Positions 32,392 to 41,221 of a stretch of DNA of 46,096 nucleotides are shown piece by piece (the first letter of the stretch is position 1; each line of letters starts with the position of its first letter). The notes beneath the pieces were generated by a model. It was not told the origin of the DNA, did no database searches, and saw only the letters and a program-made list of their open reading frames with translations. The stretch is taken from contig JAJBVT010000092.1 in assembly GCA_020859685.1 (NCBI GenBank), positions 35,785 to 81,880 of the forward strand, in the 5' to 3' direction. This DNA is from Rikenellaceae bacterium (GTDB lineage Bacteria > Bacteroidota > Bacteroidia > Bacteroidales > Rikenellaceae). A program made the position numbers and the translations under genes.

Positions 32392-33522
32392 TTACCGGTT
32401 GGGTTCCGCTGCCGGATTCCATTCCCGTTTTTTTGCGGGGTCGTCGTAGAGCAAAAACAGCCTGCCGCCTTCGATGGCTACCCCGCGGCTGCGGCCTTCC
32501 CGCATATTTTCTGCATTGCTAACGTTTACGTCCACGATACGGCCGTCGAAGAACGAACATACTTCGCCGTGGATGGTATGCCCTACGAACAGCCGGTCGG
32601 CATCCATGTTTGCCAGCACCTCGGTGACTCCCTCTTCGTCGATAGGAGAGTAATTACTGTTCTGCCGGTCGACCATTCCCCTGTACCACAAGGGCCCGTC
32701 CATACCGAAAAACAGCTCCACCATCGGATATTCTTCCCGTGTTTTCCAGTCGGAATGGAGGAATTTCCGCATCACTTTATTCAGGGCGAGAGAATCCAGC
32801 CAAAGACCGGGAGAGAACAGCTTCTCGCTGAGGCCCGCGTGCGTAAAAACATTCCTGCCCGTTTGCAGGACGAAATTGCGCGTGGCGAGCCACTCGCCCA
32901 GCACCCAATCCCGCATCCACAACTCCTCATAGCCGATACCCAGCTCCTCCGCAAGGTCGGTATATTTGGGCATCGTGTAGCGCAGGTCGCCCACAAGGAC
33001 CATACTCTCGTGGTTGCCCGGCAGGAAGTGGACCGCACCTCCGGCCTCTTCGGCCTCGCCCTCCAGCTTATAAACCAGCCAGAAAATGGGAAGGACCTCC
33101 GGCCCGCGGTCGAAAACATCGCCCAGCAGAACGAAGTGCCCGTCGCCGTAGGCCCATTTATATTCTTCGTCCATTACCCCGGCCGAAATCAGTATGGAGA
33201 CGAAGGCGTCTATATCGCCGTGGGGGTCGGACAGGACGGTAACCCTCTCCGGCTGGGAAATATAAGACGGCGGGGTTTTGGCTTCCCGCAGTGTCGCTTC
33301 GAACCGGTGCCGTCCGTCCGACGAGGTGACCTCGAATGGCGCGGCGGGGTCGAGACGGCCCGTCTCCGGCACCCCGTCCACAACCCGCACTATCTCGATA
33401 CCGTCGTCGTCGTAACGGATATACGGCCCGTCCGAGTAGACTACGGGTGGCTGTGCCGTTACCGCCGAAATGCCTACGGCCAAGGCGACAAGTATAAAAC
33501 GGAGCTTAGCGGGAATCCTCAT
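32392..33522 (-). CDS. Secreted PPP-family metallophosphatase (Shewanella-like)
   Basis: 376 residues with a signal peptide (ILVALAVGISAVTAQ), starting at MRIPAKLR (33522); the longer frame overlaps serC and is not coding. All metal-binding motifs of the PPP phosphatase fold are there: LSDPHGDIDAF, LLGDVFDRGPEV and LPGNHESMVL, then FTHAGLS and GHTIHGE. It resembles Shewanella-like phosphatases, which act on phosphoproteins. It lies between serC and serA, yet it should be periplasmic, so it is not an obvious phosphoserine phosphatase. Confidence 0.88.
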   Translation of the reverse strand: MRIPAKLRFILVALAVGISAVTAQPPVVYSDGPYIRYDDDGIEIVRVVDGVPETGRLDPAAPFEVTSSDGRHRFEATLREAKTPPSYISQPERVTVLSDPHGDIDAFVSILISAGVMDEEYKWAYGDGHFVLLGDVFDRGPEVLPIFWLVYKLEGEAEEAGGAVHFLPGNHESMVLVGDLRYTMPKYTDLAEELGIGYEELWMRDWVLGEWLATRNFVLQTGRNVFTHAGLSEKLFSPGLWLDSLALNKVMRKFLHSDWKTREEYPMVELFFGMDGPLWYRGMVDRQNSNYSPIDEEGVTEVLANMDADRLFVGHTIHGEVCSFFDGRIVDVNVSNAENMREGRSRGVAIEGGRLFLLYDDPAKKREWNPAAEPNR

Positions 33523-33534
33523 ACGATAACGGAA

Positions 33535-33552
33535 CCCGGCCTTCCGGCCGGG
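33535..33552 (-). other. Intercistronic hairpin between serC and the phosphatase gene
   Basis: CCCGGCC (33535-33541) pairs with GGCCGGG (33546-33552), loop of 4. There is no T-run on the minus strand, so it is more likely to modulate mRNA stability or partial read-through than to terminate. Confidence 0.45.
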
Positions 33553-33577
33553 CGCCTTTTGCCGGTCGGTTAGGTTA

Positions 33578-34651
33578 TTATTTTGCGTGCTCGGCCTCGA
33601 ACTCCCGCATGCAGGCGATAAGCGCCTCCACGCTCTCTTTGGGCAGGGCGTTGTAGCACGAGGCGCGGAAACCGCCCACCAGCCTGTGGCCCTTGATGCC
33701 CACCATACCGCGCGATTTGGCGAACTCGAGGAATTCGGGAGCAAGGTCCTCGTAGCCGTCGTTCATCACGAAGCAGATATTCATAAGCGAACGGTCCTCC
33801 ATGGCAGCGGTACCCTTGAACAGCGGGTTGCGGTCGATTTCACCGTAGAGCAGGTCGGCCCGTTCGTGTGCGCGGCGGTTCATCTCCGGCACTCCGCCCT
33901 GCGCCTTGACCCACTTGAGCACCTCCCGAACCACGTAGATCGGGAATACGGGCGGGGTGTTGAACATCGAGTCGTTCGCGATATGGTTCCGATAGTCCAC
34001 CATCGAGGGGAGCGGACGTGAAACCTTGCCGAGGATATCCTCGCGAACGATGACGAAAGTAACCCCCGCGGGGCCCATATTCTTCTGCGCGCCGCCGTAA
34101 ATAAGCGCGTATTTCGATACGTCCACCGGACGGCTCAGGATATCGGAGCTCATATCGGCAACCAGATTCACCGGACTGTCGATATCGGCATGGTACTCCG
34201 TGCCGTAAATCGTATTGTTGGTGGTGATATGCAGGTAGTCGAGGTCGGAGGGGATTTGGTAACCCTTGGGGATGTAGTTGAAATTCCTGTCCTCGGACGA
34301 GGCGACCACGACGGTTTCCCCGAAGTTTTTTGCCTCCTTGATGGCCTTCTTCGCCCAGACGCCCGTGTTCACATACCCGGCTTTTATCTGGAGCAGGTTG
34401 TAGGGTATGGTGAAAAACTGGGTGCTCGCTCCGCCGCCGAGGAATATTATCTTATGGGTGTCGGGTACGTTCAGCAACTCCCGCAGCAGGGCGTTGGCCT
34501 CGTCGTTGACCTTTTCGAAGTCCTTGGTGCGGTGAGATATTTCGAGCAGCGACAGCCCGATGCCGTCCAGCTCAAGCACCGCATTGGCGGCGTTCTCGAT
34601 AGCCTCGCGCGGCAGAATGGAGGGGCCGGCGTTGAAATTATGTACTTTCAT
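33578..34651 (-). CDS. serC: Phosphoserine aminotransferase
   Basis: Converts 3-phosphohydroxypyruvate and glutamate to O-phosphoserine; 357 residues, normal length. N-terminal [18 protein letters not shown], and the pyridoxal-phosphate Lys lies in [31 protein letters not shown] at the C-terminus binds the phosphate of the substrate. First gene of the serine operon; a -7 box lies upstream. Confidence 0.96.
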   Translation of the reverse strand: MKVHNFNAGPSILPREAIENAANAVLELDGIGLSLLEISHRTKDFEKVNDEANALLRELLNVPDTHKIIFLGGGASTQFFTIPYNLLQIKAGYVNTGVWAKKAIKEAKNFGETVVVASSEDRNFNYIPKGYQIPSDLDYLHITTNNTIYGTEYHADIDSPVNLVADMSSDILSRPVDVSKYALIYGGAQKNMGPAGVTFVIVREDILGKVSRPLPSMVDYRNHIANDSMFNTPPVFPIYVVREVLKWVKAQGGVPEMNRRAHERADLLYGEIDRNPLFKGTAAMEDRSLMNICFVMNDGYEDLAPEFLEFAKSRGMVGIKGHRLVGGFRASCYNALPKESVEALIACMREFEAEHAK

Positions 34652-34702
34652 AATCGTTGATTTGTTAAATTATATTTCGTAACGGTTCGGAAAACTTTCT
34701 TA

Positions 34703-34710
34703 CAAAACTA
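34703..34710 (-). promoter_or_regulatory. Candidate -7 box for the serine operon
   Basis: On the minus strand TAGTTTTG matches TAnnTTTG, about 50 bases before the serC ATG. No clear -33 box. Confidence 0.5.
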
Positions 34711-34819
34711 TCTATAAATTTCGGGAATTTTTTATACACTTCCAAACTTTTTCGGCCGCCCGGATTTTTTTGTTAAACTAATAACAGCGGCCCATTATAT
34801 CCATTAAGCCATTTTTACG

Positions 34820-34827
34820 TAACTTTG
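34820..34827 (+). promoter_or_regulatory. Candidate -7 box for the yicC operon
   Basis: TAACTTTG matches TAnnTTTG, giving a leader of about 50 bases before the yicC ATG. Confidence 0.55.
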
Positions 34828-34884
34828 CCCGGTGGACGCCCTTGCGTCGGCGGCCATAAATGAACCCCACAAATACAATAAGGT

Positions 34885-35763
34885 ATGACAAGATCCATGA
34901 CGGGATACGGCAAGGCCGAAGGCGTCTCGGGCGAGAGGAAGATAACCGCCGAGGTGCGCTCGCTCAACAGCAAGCAGTTCGACCTGTCGGTAAAATCGCC
35001 GTCCCTGTACCGCGCGGCCGACAACGAGATAAGGGCCGTCGTATCGCAGTCGCTCGTGCGCGGGAAGATAGACCTTTATATAAACTGCGAATCCTCCGCG
35101 GGGGCGTCGCCCGTCCGGATTAACGGGCCGGTATTCGCCGCCTACCACCGCCAGCTCGAAGAAATTGCCGCCGGATGCGGTATCGGGTTCGGGGAAGACC
35201 CGGGAGGGCTCGTCTCCGCGATACTCCGGCTACCGGAGGTGGTGGAGAACAACGCCGAGAGCCTCGGCGACAATGAAAAAGCCGTGCTGCTCGAAACCGT
35301 CAGGGCCGCTGTGGACGCCCTGAACGGCTTCCGCGAGTCGGAGGGGGCCATTCTGATGGCTGACATACTCGAGCGGGTGGGGAGGATAGAGGCGGCCGTG
35401 GCCGAAGTGGAGCCTTTCGAAGCCGAGCGGGTGGAGACGGTCAAGAACCGTATCCGCGAAAATATCGAGAAGGCCCAGCTTTCGTGCGACGAGAACCGGC
35501 TCGAGCAGGAGCTTATCTACTACATCGAGAAGCTCGACGTGACGGAAGAGAAGGTGCGCCTGCGCAACCACTGCGACTATTTCCGTCAGGTGGCGGCCGG
35601 GGAGGATAACGCCGGTAAGAAACTGGGCTTCATAGCACAGGAGATGGGCCGCGAAATCAACACCCTCGGTTCGAAGGCCAACCACGCCGGAATCCAGAAA
35701 ATCGTGGTCGGTATGAAAGACGAGTTGGAGAAGATAAAGGAACAGTTACTCAATATATTATAG
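34885..35763 (+). CDS. YicC-family endoribonuclease
   Basis: 292 residues, the usual length. The N-terminus MTRSMTGYGKAEG and the C-terminus LGFIAQEMGREINTLGSKAN are the family signatures. YicC-type proteins are metal-dependent ribonucleases linked to small-RNA turnover in E. coli. First gene of a plus-strand operon with gmk (23 bases on) and nadD. Stop is TAG. Confidence 0.93.
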   Translation: MTRSMTGYGKAEGVSGERKITAEVRSLNSKQFDLSVKSPSLYRAADNEIRAVVSQSLVRGKIDLYINCESSAGASPVRINGPVFAAYHRQLEEIAAGCGIGFGEDPGGLVSAILRLPEVVENNAESLGDNEKAVLLETVRAAVDALNGFRESEGAILMADILERVGRIEAAVAEVEPFEAERVETVKNRIRENIEKAQLSCDENRLEQELIYYIEKLDVTEEKVRLRNHCDYFRQVAAGEDNAGKKLGFIAQEMGREINTLGSKANHAGIQKIVVGMKDELEKIKEQLLNIL

Positions 35764-35786
35764 ACCCGGACAAATCTCCCGAAGCT

Positions 35787-36425
35787 ATGCCGTCTGTCAA
35801 GACTAACCCCGCGGCGCTGGCGAGCGCCACGGCATGGAACCCCGACCCGGACAAGCATCCCTCCGGCAAGGTGATAATCCTCTCCGCGCCTTCCGGGGCG
35901 GGGAAGACCACCATCGTACGCCGTGTGATGGAGATGTTTCCGCAACTCGAATTCTCCGTGTCGGCAACCAGCCGCGCCCCGCGCCATACCGAGCGTCACG
36001 GGGTGGACTACTTTTTCGTCTCGGGCGAGCAGTTCCTTACGGATGTGGCGGCAGGCCGCTTCGTGGAGTGGGAGGAGGTTTACGCCGGTACGCATTACGG
36101 CACCCTCGTATCGGAGGTGGAGCGGATTTGGAAGGCCGGCCGGTCGATTATTTTCGACGTGGACGTCAAAGGCGGTATTAACCTCAAAAGCATTTTCGGC
36201 TGCCGGGCCCTGTCTGTGTTTATCATGCCGCCCTCGGTGGAGGAGCTGCGCCGCAGGCTGGTGGCCCGCGGAACGGACAGCGAGGATACCATTGAGCGGC
36301 GCGTGGCCAAAGCCGGGCTGGAGATAGGGGACGCACCCCGGTTCGACCTGACGGTGGTGAACGACGAGTTGGAAAAGGCGGTCGCCGAGGTAGCCGAAGC
36401 CATAAGAGCGTTTATAGACGGATAA
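35787..36425 (+). CDS. gmk: Guanylate kinase
   Basis: Phosphorylates GMP to GDP with ATP; 212 residues. The P-loop is SAPSGAGKTT at about 33-42, followed by FSVSATSRAPRHTERHGVDYFFVS, which binds GMP. An N-terminal extension of about 25 residues (Ala/Pro/Asp-rich) precedes the kinase fold; a later start is not offered by a Met, so I keep this one. yicC-gmk pairing is common. Confidence 0.95.
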   Translation: MPSVKTNPAALASATAWNPDPDKHPSGKVIILSAPSGAGKTTIVRRVMEMFPQLEFSVSATSRAPRHTERHGVDYFFVSGEQFLTDVAAGRFVEWEEVYAGTHYGTLVSEVERIWKAGRSIIFDVDVKGGINLKSIFGCRALSVFIMPPSVEELRRRLVARGTDSEDTIERRVAKAGLEIGDAPRFDLTVVNDELEKAVAEVAEAIRAFIDG

Positions 36426-36436
36426 CTTTATAGAAT

Positions 36437-37255
36437 ATGCCAGAAATTATTATCTATTCCGGCTCGTTCAACCCCGTACACAACGGCCATACGGCCGTGG
36501 CGCGGTATGTGGCCGAAGCGGGCCTGTGCGACGAGGTGTGGATGGTGGTATCGCCGCAGAACCCCCACAAACCGGACGACGCGCTGGCCCCGGAGGCGGA
36601 CCGGCTCGAGATGGCCCGCATCGCGGTGCGGGAGCAAAGCCACGTCAGAAATGTGAAGGTGAGCGACGTGGAGTTCGAACTTCCCCGGCCCTCATATACG
36701 ATAAATACATTGCAATACCTGTCGGCCAAATACCCCGGGACGAGGTTCTCGCTGCTTATCGGCACGGATATCCTGCCGTCGCTCCACAGGTGGAAGAACT
36801 GGCAGTTCCTTGTAAACAACTGCCGGATATACGTTTATCCGCGCAAGGGTACGGAGTTCGAACAGATTGGTTCCGGGATGGTATTCCTCGGCGGGGCGCC
36901 CCGCGTGGACGTCTCTTCGACCGATATAAGGGCCGCGCTGGAAGCGGGCGGCGACCTTTCGGGGATGCTGTGCCGCGGGGTTATCAACTATATATATGAC
37001 AAGGGCCTCTGGGTTGCGGACGCCGCGCAGAGACGAGTAGACGCGCTGGACGGGCTGATAGGACAGGGAGCGGCCGGGGCGCCTGCCTATCTGGAACGGG
37101 GGCGGCTGCTGTACCGCCGGTCGCAGTACGGCGAGGCGCTCAACGATTTCCTACGCGCCGAAGAACTCGACCCGGACAATACCGAAGCCCGCGAATATAT
37201 CCGCATGCTGCGTGATATATTCGAATACCGGAATATGGATATCTATAATCCTTAG
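36437..37255 (+). CDS. nadD: Nicotinate-nucleotide adenylyltransferase fused to a TPR tail
   Basis: Joins nicotinate mononucleotide to AMP in NAD synthesis. Residues 1 to about 190 are a complete NadD: YSGSFNPVHNGHTAVA (nucleotide-binding HxGH) and SSTDIR at 160-165. A further 80 residues follow, and 214-272 read as a tetratricopeptide-like hairpin (YLERGRLLYRRSQYGEALND, then AEELDPDN) ending in RNMDIYNP. The tail resembles small stand-alone TPR proteins of Bacteroidales. At 272 residues it is about 80 longer than usual. Stop is TAG. Confidence 0.92.
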   Translation: MPEIIIYSGSFNPVHNGHTAVARYVAEAGLCDEVWMVVSPQNPHKPDDALAPEADRLEMARIAVREQSHVRNVKVSDVEFELPRPSYTINTLQYLSAKYPGTRFSLLIGTDILPSLHRWKNWQFLVNNCRIYVYPRKGTEFEQIGSGMVFLGGAPRVDVSSTDIRAALEAGGDLSGMLCRGVINYIYDKGLWVADAAQRRVDALDGLIGQGAAGAPAYLERGRLLYRRSQYGEALNDFLRAEELDPDNTEAREYIRMLRDIFEYRNMDIYNP

Positions 37256-37292
37256 AGAGTTGGTGGTTTTAACCTCCACATTTTATTGAAGT

Positions 37293-38318
37293 ATGAAGAA
37301 ACTCAATATTGCCCTTTTCGCGGGGGGTAATTCCTCCGAAAGGGAGGTCTCGCTCGGCAGTGCGGAGCAGGTGGGCCGGTCGCTGGACCGTTCCAAATAC
37401 GAGGTCTACACGATAGACCTATGCGGCACCTCGTGGGCATACACCGGACCGGACGGGGCGAGGACAGAGGTCGATAAAAACGACTTCTCCCTGCCGCTCC
37501 CCGCGGGCCGTGTGCGTCTCGACTACGCCCTGATTATGATTCACGGCACCCCCGGCGAGGACGGCCGGTTGCAGGGCTATCTCGAAATGATGGGCATACC
37601 GTTCTCATCGTGCGGGCTGGCCTCCACGGTGCTCACGTTCGACAAACTGCTGTGCAAAAGAATTGCGGCATCGGCCGGGCTCAATACCGCCCCGGAAGTG
37701 ATGCTGTACCGCGGTGAGCCGGTCGACGCGGCCGCGGTCGCGGCTACGCTGGGCCTGCCGCTATTCGTCAAGCCCAATGCCAGCGGCAGTAGCTGCGGGG
37801 TGACCCGGTGCAACCGCGCGGAGGAGATACCGGCGGCCGTGGAGGCGGCTCTGGCAGAGAGCCCCGCCGTGATGGCCGAGAAATTTATAGGCGGCCGGGA
37901 AATCGGGTGCGGCATCCTGATAACCTCGGACAGGGAATATATACTGCCCGTTACGGAAATCAGGCCCAAAAAGGAGTTCTTCGATTACGAAGCCAAGTAT
38001 ACGCCGGGAATGTCCGAGGAGATAACCCCGGCCGATATCCCGGCACCGGTGCTGGCCGAGCTGAACCGGATGACCGTGGCCGTATACCGCGCCTGCGGAT
38101 GCCGCGGAGTGGTGAGGATCGATTTTATAGTGACTTCCGAAGGGGTGCCCTATTTTATAGAGGTAAACTCGGTGCCGGGTATGAGCCGCGGAAGTATAGT
38201 GCCGCAGCAGGCCGCCTGCGCGGGGATGGACCTCGGGCAGTTGTTCGACCTGGTTATAAAGGACACATGGTTCGCACGGCCTGAAGCCGGGTATAGTGCA
38301 GGGAATAAAAATGATTGA
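37293..38318 (+). CDS. ddl: D-alanine--D-alanine ligase
   Basis: Makes the D-Ala-D-Ala dipeptide of peptidoglycan; 341 residues, ATP-grasp fold. N-terminus IALFAGGNSSEREVSLGSAE, substrate Glu/Ser there, HGTPGEDGRLQGYLEMMGIP, ATP-binding KPNASGSSCGVTR and the metal-binding RIDFIV / FIEVNSVPGMSRGS are all present. The start lies 37 bases after nadD; the stop overlaps the next gene by 8. Confidence 0.95.
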   Translation: MKKLNIALFAGGNSSEREVSLGSAEQVGRSLDRSKYEVYTIDLCGTSWAYTGPDGARTEVDKNDFSLPLPAGRVRLDYALIMIHGTPGEDGRLQGYLEMMGIPFSSCGLASTVLTFDKLLCKRIAASAGLNTAPEVMLYRGEPVDAAAVAATLGLPLFVKPNASGSSCGVTRCNRAEEIPAAVEAALAESPAVMAEKFIGGREIGCGILITSDREYILPVTEIRPKKEFFDYEAKYTPGMSEEITPADIPAPVLAELNRMTVAVYRACGCRGVVRIDFIVTSEGVPYFIEVNSVPGMSRGSIVPQQAACAGMDLGQLFDLVIKDTWFARPEAGYSAGNKND

Positions 38319-38892
38319 GATAGACGGAAAAATAATAAGCCTCGACATTATCCGTAGCCATTTCATGTGCGACGTGGGTAAATGCAGGGGAATGTGTTGT
38401 GTGGAGGGCAATTCGGGTGCTCCGCTGGAGGAGGAGGAGACGGCCGTACTGGAGCGGGAATTTGCCGCCTACCGGGACTATATGACCCCGGAGGGGCTGG
38501 AAGCCATCGGCAAGGAGGGTCACTATGTTACCGACAGCGACGGGGACCTGACCACCACCCTTGTCGATGGTCTGGAGTGCGCCTATTCGACCCGCGAGGG
38601 CGGCGTGACGATGTGCGCCATAGAAAAGGCGTGGAAGGAGGGCCGCACGGCGTTCCGTAAACCGATATCGTGCCACCTCTACCCGATAAGGGTCGACCGG
38701 TTCTCGGACGGCAGCTACGGGCTGAACTACCACCGGTGGAACGTCTGCTCTCCGGCCGTAACGCTCGGCCGGGCGACCGGCACCCCGGTTTACAAGGCGC
38801 TCCGCGAGCCGATAGTACGGCGGTTCGGGGCGGAATTTTATACCGCTCTCGAGGAGGCCGACCGCCTGCTGAGGGAAGAAACGGCCGAATAA
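38311..38892 (+). CDS. DUF3109 family protein
   Basis: 193 residues if started at MIEIDGKI (38311); Met at 38296 is possible. The DUF3109 pattern FMCDVGKCRGMCCVEGNSG near the N-terminus and three later Cys (ECAYS, MCAIE, ISCHLYPIR and VCSPA) suggest a metal or Fe-S site. Function is unknown. Overlaps ddl by 8 bases, so it is co-translated with it. Confidence 0.9.
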   Translation: MIEIDGKIISLDIIRSHFMCDVGKCRGMCCVEGNSGAPLEEEETAVLEREFAAYRDYMTPEGLEAIGKEGHYVTDSDGDLTTTLVDGLECAYSTREGGVTMCAIEKAWKEGRTAFRKPISCHLYPIRVDRFSDGSYGLNYHRWNVCSPAVTLGRATGTPVYKALREPIVRRFGAEFYTALEEADRLLREETAE

Positions 38893-38915
38893 TCGAGTAA
38901 TTCTCAAAATGTTTG

Positions 38916-38923
38916 TAAATTTG
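38916..38923 (+). promoter_or_regulatory. Candidate -7 box for the M23 peptidase gene
   Basis: TAAATTTG matches TAnnTTTG. A start of transcription a few bases on gives a leader of about 30 bases to the GTG at 38961, which supports the upstream signal-peptide frame as the true gene start. Confidence 0.6.
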
Positions 38924-38960
38924 CAGGGTTGAACCGCTACCCGAGAAATATCTGAAAACC

Positions 38961-39065
38961 GTGAAACACCAGACACTTATCCACATTCTGGCCGCATCGG
39001 CTTGCCTGGCGGCGGCCGTAAACCTGTCCGCCCAGCGTATCCCGGCTGAACCTCCGCTGGAGTAG
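38961..39065 (+). pseudogene. Detached signal peptide of the M23 peptidase, ended by TAG
   Basis: A GTG at 38961 opens 34 codons that read as a signal peptide (VKHQTLIHILAASACLAAAV, then NLSAQ) and then RIPAEPPLE. Codon 35 is TAG (39063-39065). The frame then continues without a break into MTKFPIDTLP of the peptidase. One base change (CAG to TAG) would explain it. TAG is a normal stop in at least seven other genes here. Confidence 0.75.
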
Positions 39066-40031
39066 ATGACTAAGTTCCCTATCGACACACTGCCCACGCA
39101 GGACGAGGAGGTGAAGATAATAATTTACAGTAACAATACGTGGAGCTACTACCAGCCAGCCCTCGGCGACAGCCTCAGCAGTCTTCCCGTTTTCAATGAG
39201 AATTGGGAGACCGAGCAGGTGTTCGCCTACCGCAACATAGAGATTAACGACCTGCCCGCATCCATAGATATCAACCTTATCGCCTCGCTAAGCGATTTCC
39301 ATATTCCCATTACCGGGCGGGTATTTTCCAAATACGGCCGCCGGGGCCGCCGCAACCATAACGGGGTGGATATTCCGCTAAAAATAGGCGAGCCGATTTA
39401 CGCCACGTTCAGCGGCAGGGTGCGCTACTCGAAATACAACACGGGCGGGTACGGTAACCTTATAATACTGCGCCATGAGAACGGACTGGAGACCTGGTAC
39501 GCCCACCTCTCGAAGTCGAACGTACAGCCGGGGGACTTCGTGAAGGCGGGCCAGATAATCGGGTTCGGCGGAAATACGGGGCGCAGCCGAGGTCCCCATC
39601 TGCACTTCGAGGTGCGCTACTGCGACCAGACTTTCGACCCGGAGCACCTATTCGACTTCGAGAACGGTTCCATAAAGTACCAGACCTTCGCGCTCGACCG
39701 CTCCTATTTCAATATCAACTCGCGCGCGTCGGACCAGTTGGAGGACCACGATTTCGACGACTACGCCTCGCTGGTCAACTCCGACGGGGAAGAGGTGACC
39801 TCCGAGGATATACTTAATTATATCGCCCGGAACGATGGCAAGAGCGGCGGCTCGGGGGGAAGTTCGGTATCGGCCGACGATGGGGAGGCCGTTTACCATA
39901 CCATCCGCTCGGGCGACATGCTCGGCAAACTGGCTATCCGCTACGGGGTGAGCATCGACCAAATATGCCGCCTTAACGGCATCCAGCGCACCACCATACT
40001 GCAACTCGGCAGGCGGCTGAGGATAAGGTGA
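39066..40031 (+). CDS. M23-family metallopeptidase with C-terminal LysM domain, lacking its signal peptide
   Basis: 321 residues from the ATG next to the in-frame TAG; with the upstream frame it would be 356 codons. The M23 zinc site is complete: HNGVDIPLKIGEP, YAHLSKSNV and GPHLHFEVRY, around residues 100-190. A Gly/Ser linker follows near 262-275, then a LysM domain (YHTIRSGDMLGKLAIRYGVS, then QICRLNG). Such enzymes cut peptidoglycan cross-links in the envelope. Without the signal peptide the product would stay in the cytoplasm, so the gene may be inactive unless the TAG is read through or is a sequence error. Confidence 0.85.
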   Translation: MTKFPIDTLPTQDEEVKIIIYSNNTWSYYQPALGDSLSSLPVFNENWETEQVFAYRNIEINDLPASIDINLIASLSDFHIPITGRVFSKYGRRGRRNHNGVDIPLKIGEPIYATFSGRVRYSKYNTGGYGNLIILRHENGLETWYAHLSKSNVQPGDFVKAGQIIGFGGNTGRSRGPHLHFEVRYCDQTFDPEHLFDFENGSIKYQTFALDRSYFNINSRASDQLEDHDFDDYASLVNSDGEEVTSEDILNYIARNDGKSGGSGGSSVSADDGEAVYHTIRSGDMLGKLAIRYGVSIDQICRLNGIQRTTILQLGRRLRIR

Positions 40032-40044
40032 CAAATAGTTAAAT

Positions 40045-40074
40045 AAAAAAACTCCCTTAGCGGGAGTTTTTTTT
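40045..40074 (+). terminator. Terminator after the M23 gene
   Basis: ACTCCC (40051-40056), loop TTAGC, GGGAGT (40062-40067) then seven T in a row, with an A-run on the 5' side, so it can act in both directions. Confidence 0.9.
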
Positions 40075-40240
40075 ATGCCGGATTCACTGATTTATCTTAC
40101 GGAGACCGATATCATGCGATGCCTGCCAATGGGTTGCGGATACTTATGAAATAGATGTTGAACATCTCGGAGAATGGCAGGGCCGGGAGACCCCGGCCCC
40201 GTCAGAAGAGGAGGAAACAATCCGATAGTATAAACTCGGC

Positions 40241-41221
40241 TTATTTATTCGGAAAGAACCGCATATACTGCACCCGCTGGTAGAGCTCTTCGTCGGAGTC
40301 GGTGTTATGGCTAAGCAGGCCCCGGAAATCCTCGACCGATGAAAACCCGTGGCGCTCCATCCATCCGGCCATAAACTCTTTCATTTCGCAAATCACTCCG
40401 AAACCCTTGCCGAGCGCGCTGCAAAGCTGAACGGCCTTTGCCCCGGCAAGTATGGACTTAACCGCGTCCCCGCCGGTATGGACCCCGGTGGAGACCGCCA
40501 CGTCCAGGTCGGGCAGCTGCGGGGTGCACATCCCGACGGTGCGCAGGGAATTGCGGAGTTCGCTCCGGGAGCTGAGCGCATCGGTGGAGTGGGCGAGCGA
40601 TATGGTGTCGATATCGAAATCGGGCTCGAACGGCCGGTTGAACATCACCACCCCTTTACCTCCGTGGTAATAGATCTGTTTACACAGATTCAGCACGTTG
40701 GTAAACCTCATATTAAGTTTTACTGAAACCGGCATGGATACCTTTCCCGCCACCTCGGCGACAATGGCAAGGTACTGCCGCTCGACCTCCTCTGCGGTGG
40801 CGTCCACCCCGGCGGGCATAATGTAGATATTCAGCTCCAGCGCGTCGGCGCCTGCGGCCTCGACCTGCGCGGCATAGGCGGTCCACCCGCCGCCCGAGAC
40901 GCAGTTTATACTGGCGATTACGGGTAGGCCGGTTTCGCGTTTCAATTGCGAGATAAGGTCGAGATGGCCCTTCATATACTCCTGCTCGACATAGGCGTTA
41001 AGGTAGTCGGCGGCCTCGGGGTAGGTGTTAAAAGTTTCGAGGAACCCGGCCTCGCCCCGTATCTGCTCTTCGAATACCGATTTGAGCACAACGGCGCCGA
41101 TTCCGGCCTCTTCGAGCTTCTTAATCCGGTCCGCCGTGGTGGTGAGGTGCGAACTTGCCGCTATCAGCGGGTTGTCGAGCGCTATTCCTAAATAATTTGT
41201 GGTAAGGTCCATATATTTCAA
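40241..41221 (-). CDS. Dihydroorotate dehydrogenase-like protein
   Basis: 326 residues in the class 1 dihydroorotate dehydrogenase fold: TNYLGIALDNPLIAASSHLT, PVIASINCVSGGGW, LELNIY, VSVKLNMRFTN and VSTGVHTGGDAVKSILAGAK (FMN-phosphate site). It differs enough from PyrD that the substrate is uncertain; such copies occur in Bacteroidales beside the true pyrD. Downstream of yggS on the minus strand, about 105 bases away. Met at 41212 is an alternative start. Confidence 0.85.
   Translation of the reverse strand: MKYMDLTTNYLGIALDNPLIAASSHLTTTADRIKKLEEAGIGAVVLKSVFEEQIRGEAGFLETFNTYPEAADYLNAYVEQEYMKGHLDLISQLKRETGLPVIASINCVSGGGWTAYAAQVEAAGADALELNIYIMPAGVDATAEEVERQYLAIVAEVAGKVSMPVSVKLNMRFTNVLNLCKQIYYHGGKGVVMFNRPFEPDFDIDTISLAHSTDALSSRSELRNSLRTVGMCTPQLPDLDVAVSTGVHTGGDAVKSILAGAKAVQLCSALGKGFGVICEMKEFMAGWMERHGFSSVEDFRGLLSHNTDSDEELYQRVQYMRFFPNK

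Noticed and set aside
38961-40031. Reassignment of TAG as a sense codon in this organism
   Set aside because: At least seven other genes in the window end in TAG, including serA, yicC, nadD and the C69 peptidase, with no sign that the protein continues.
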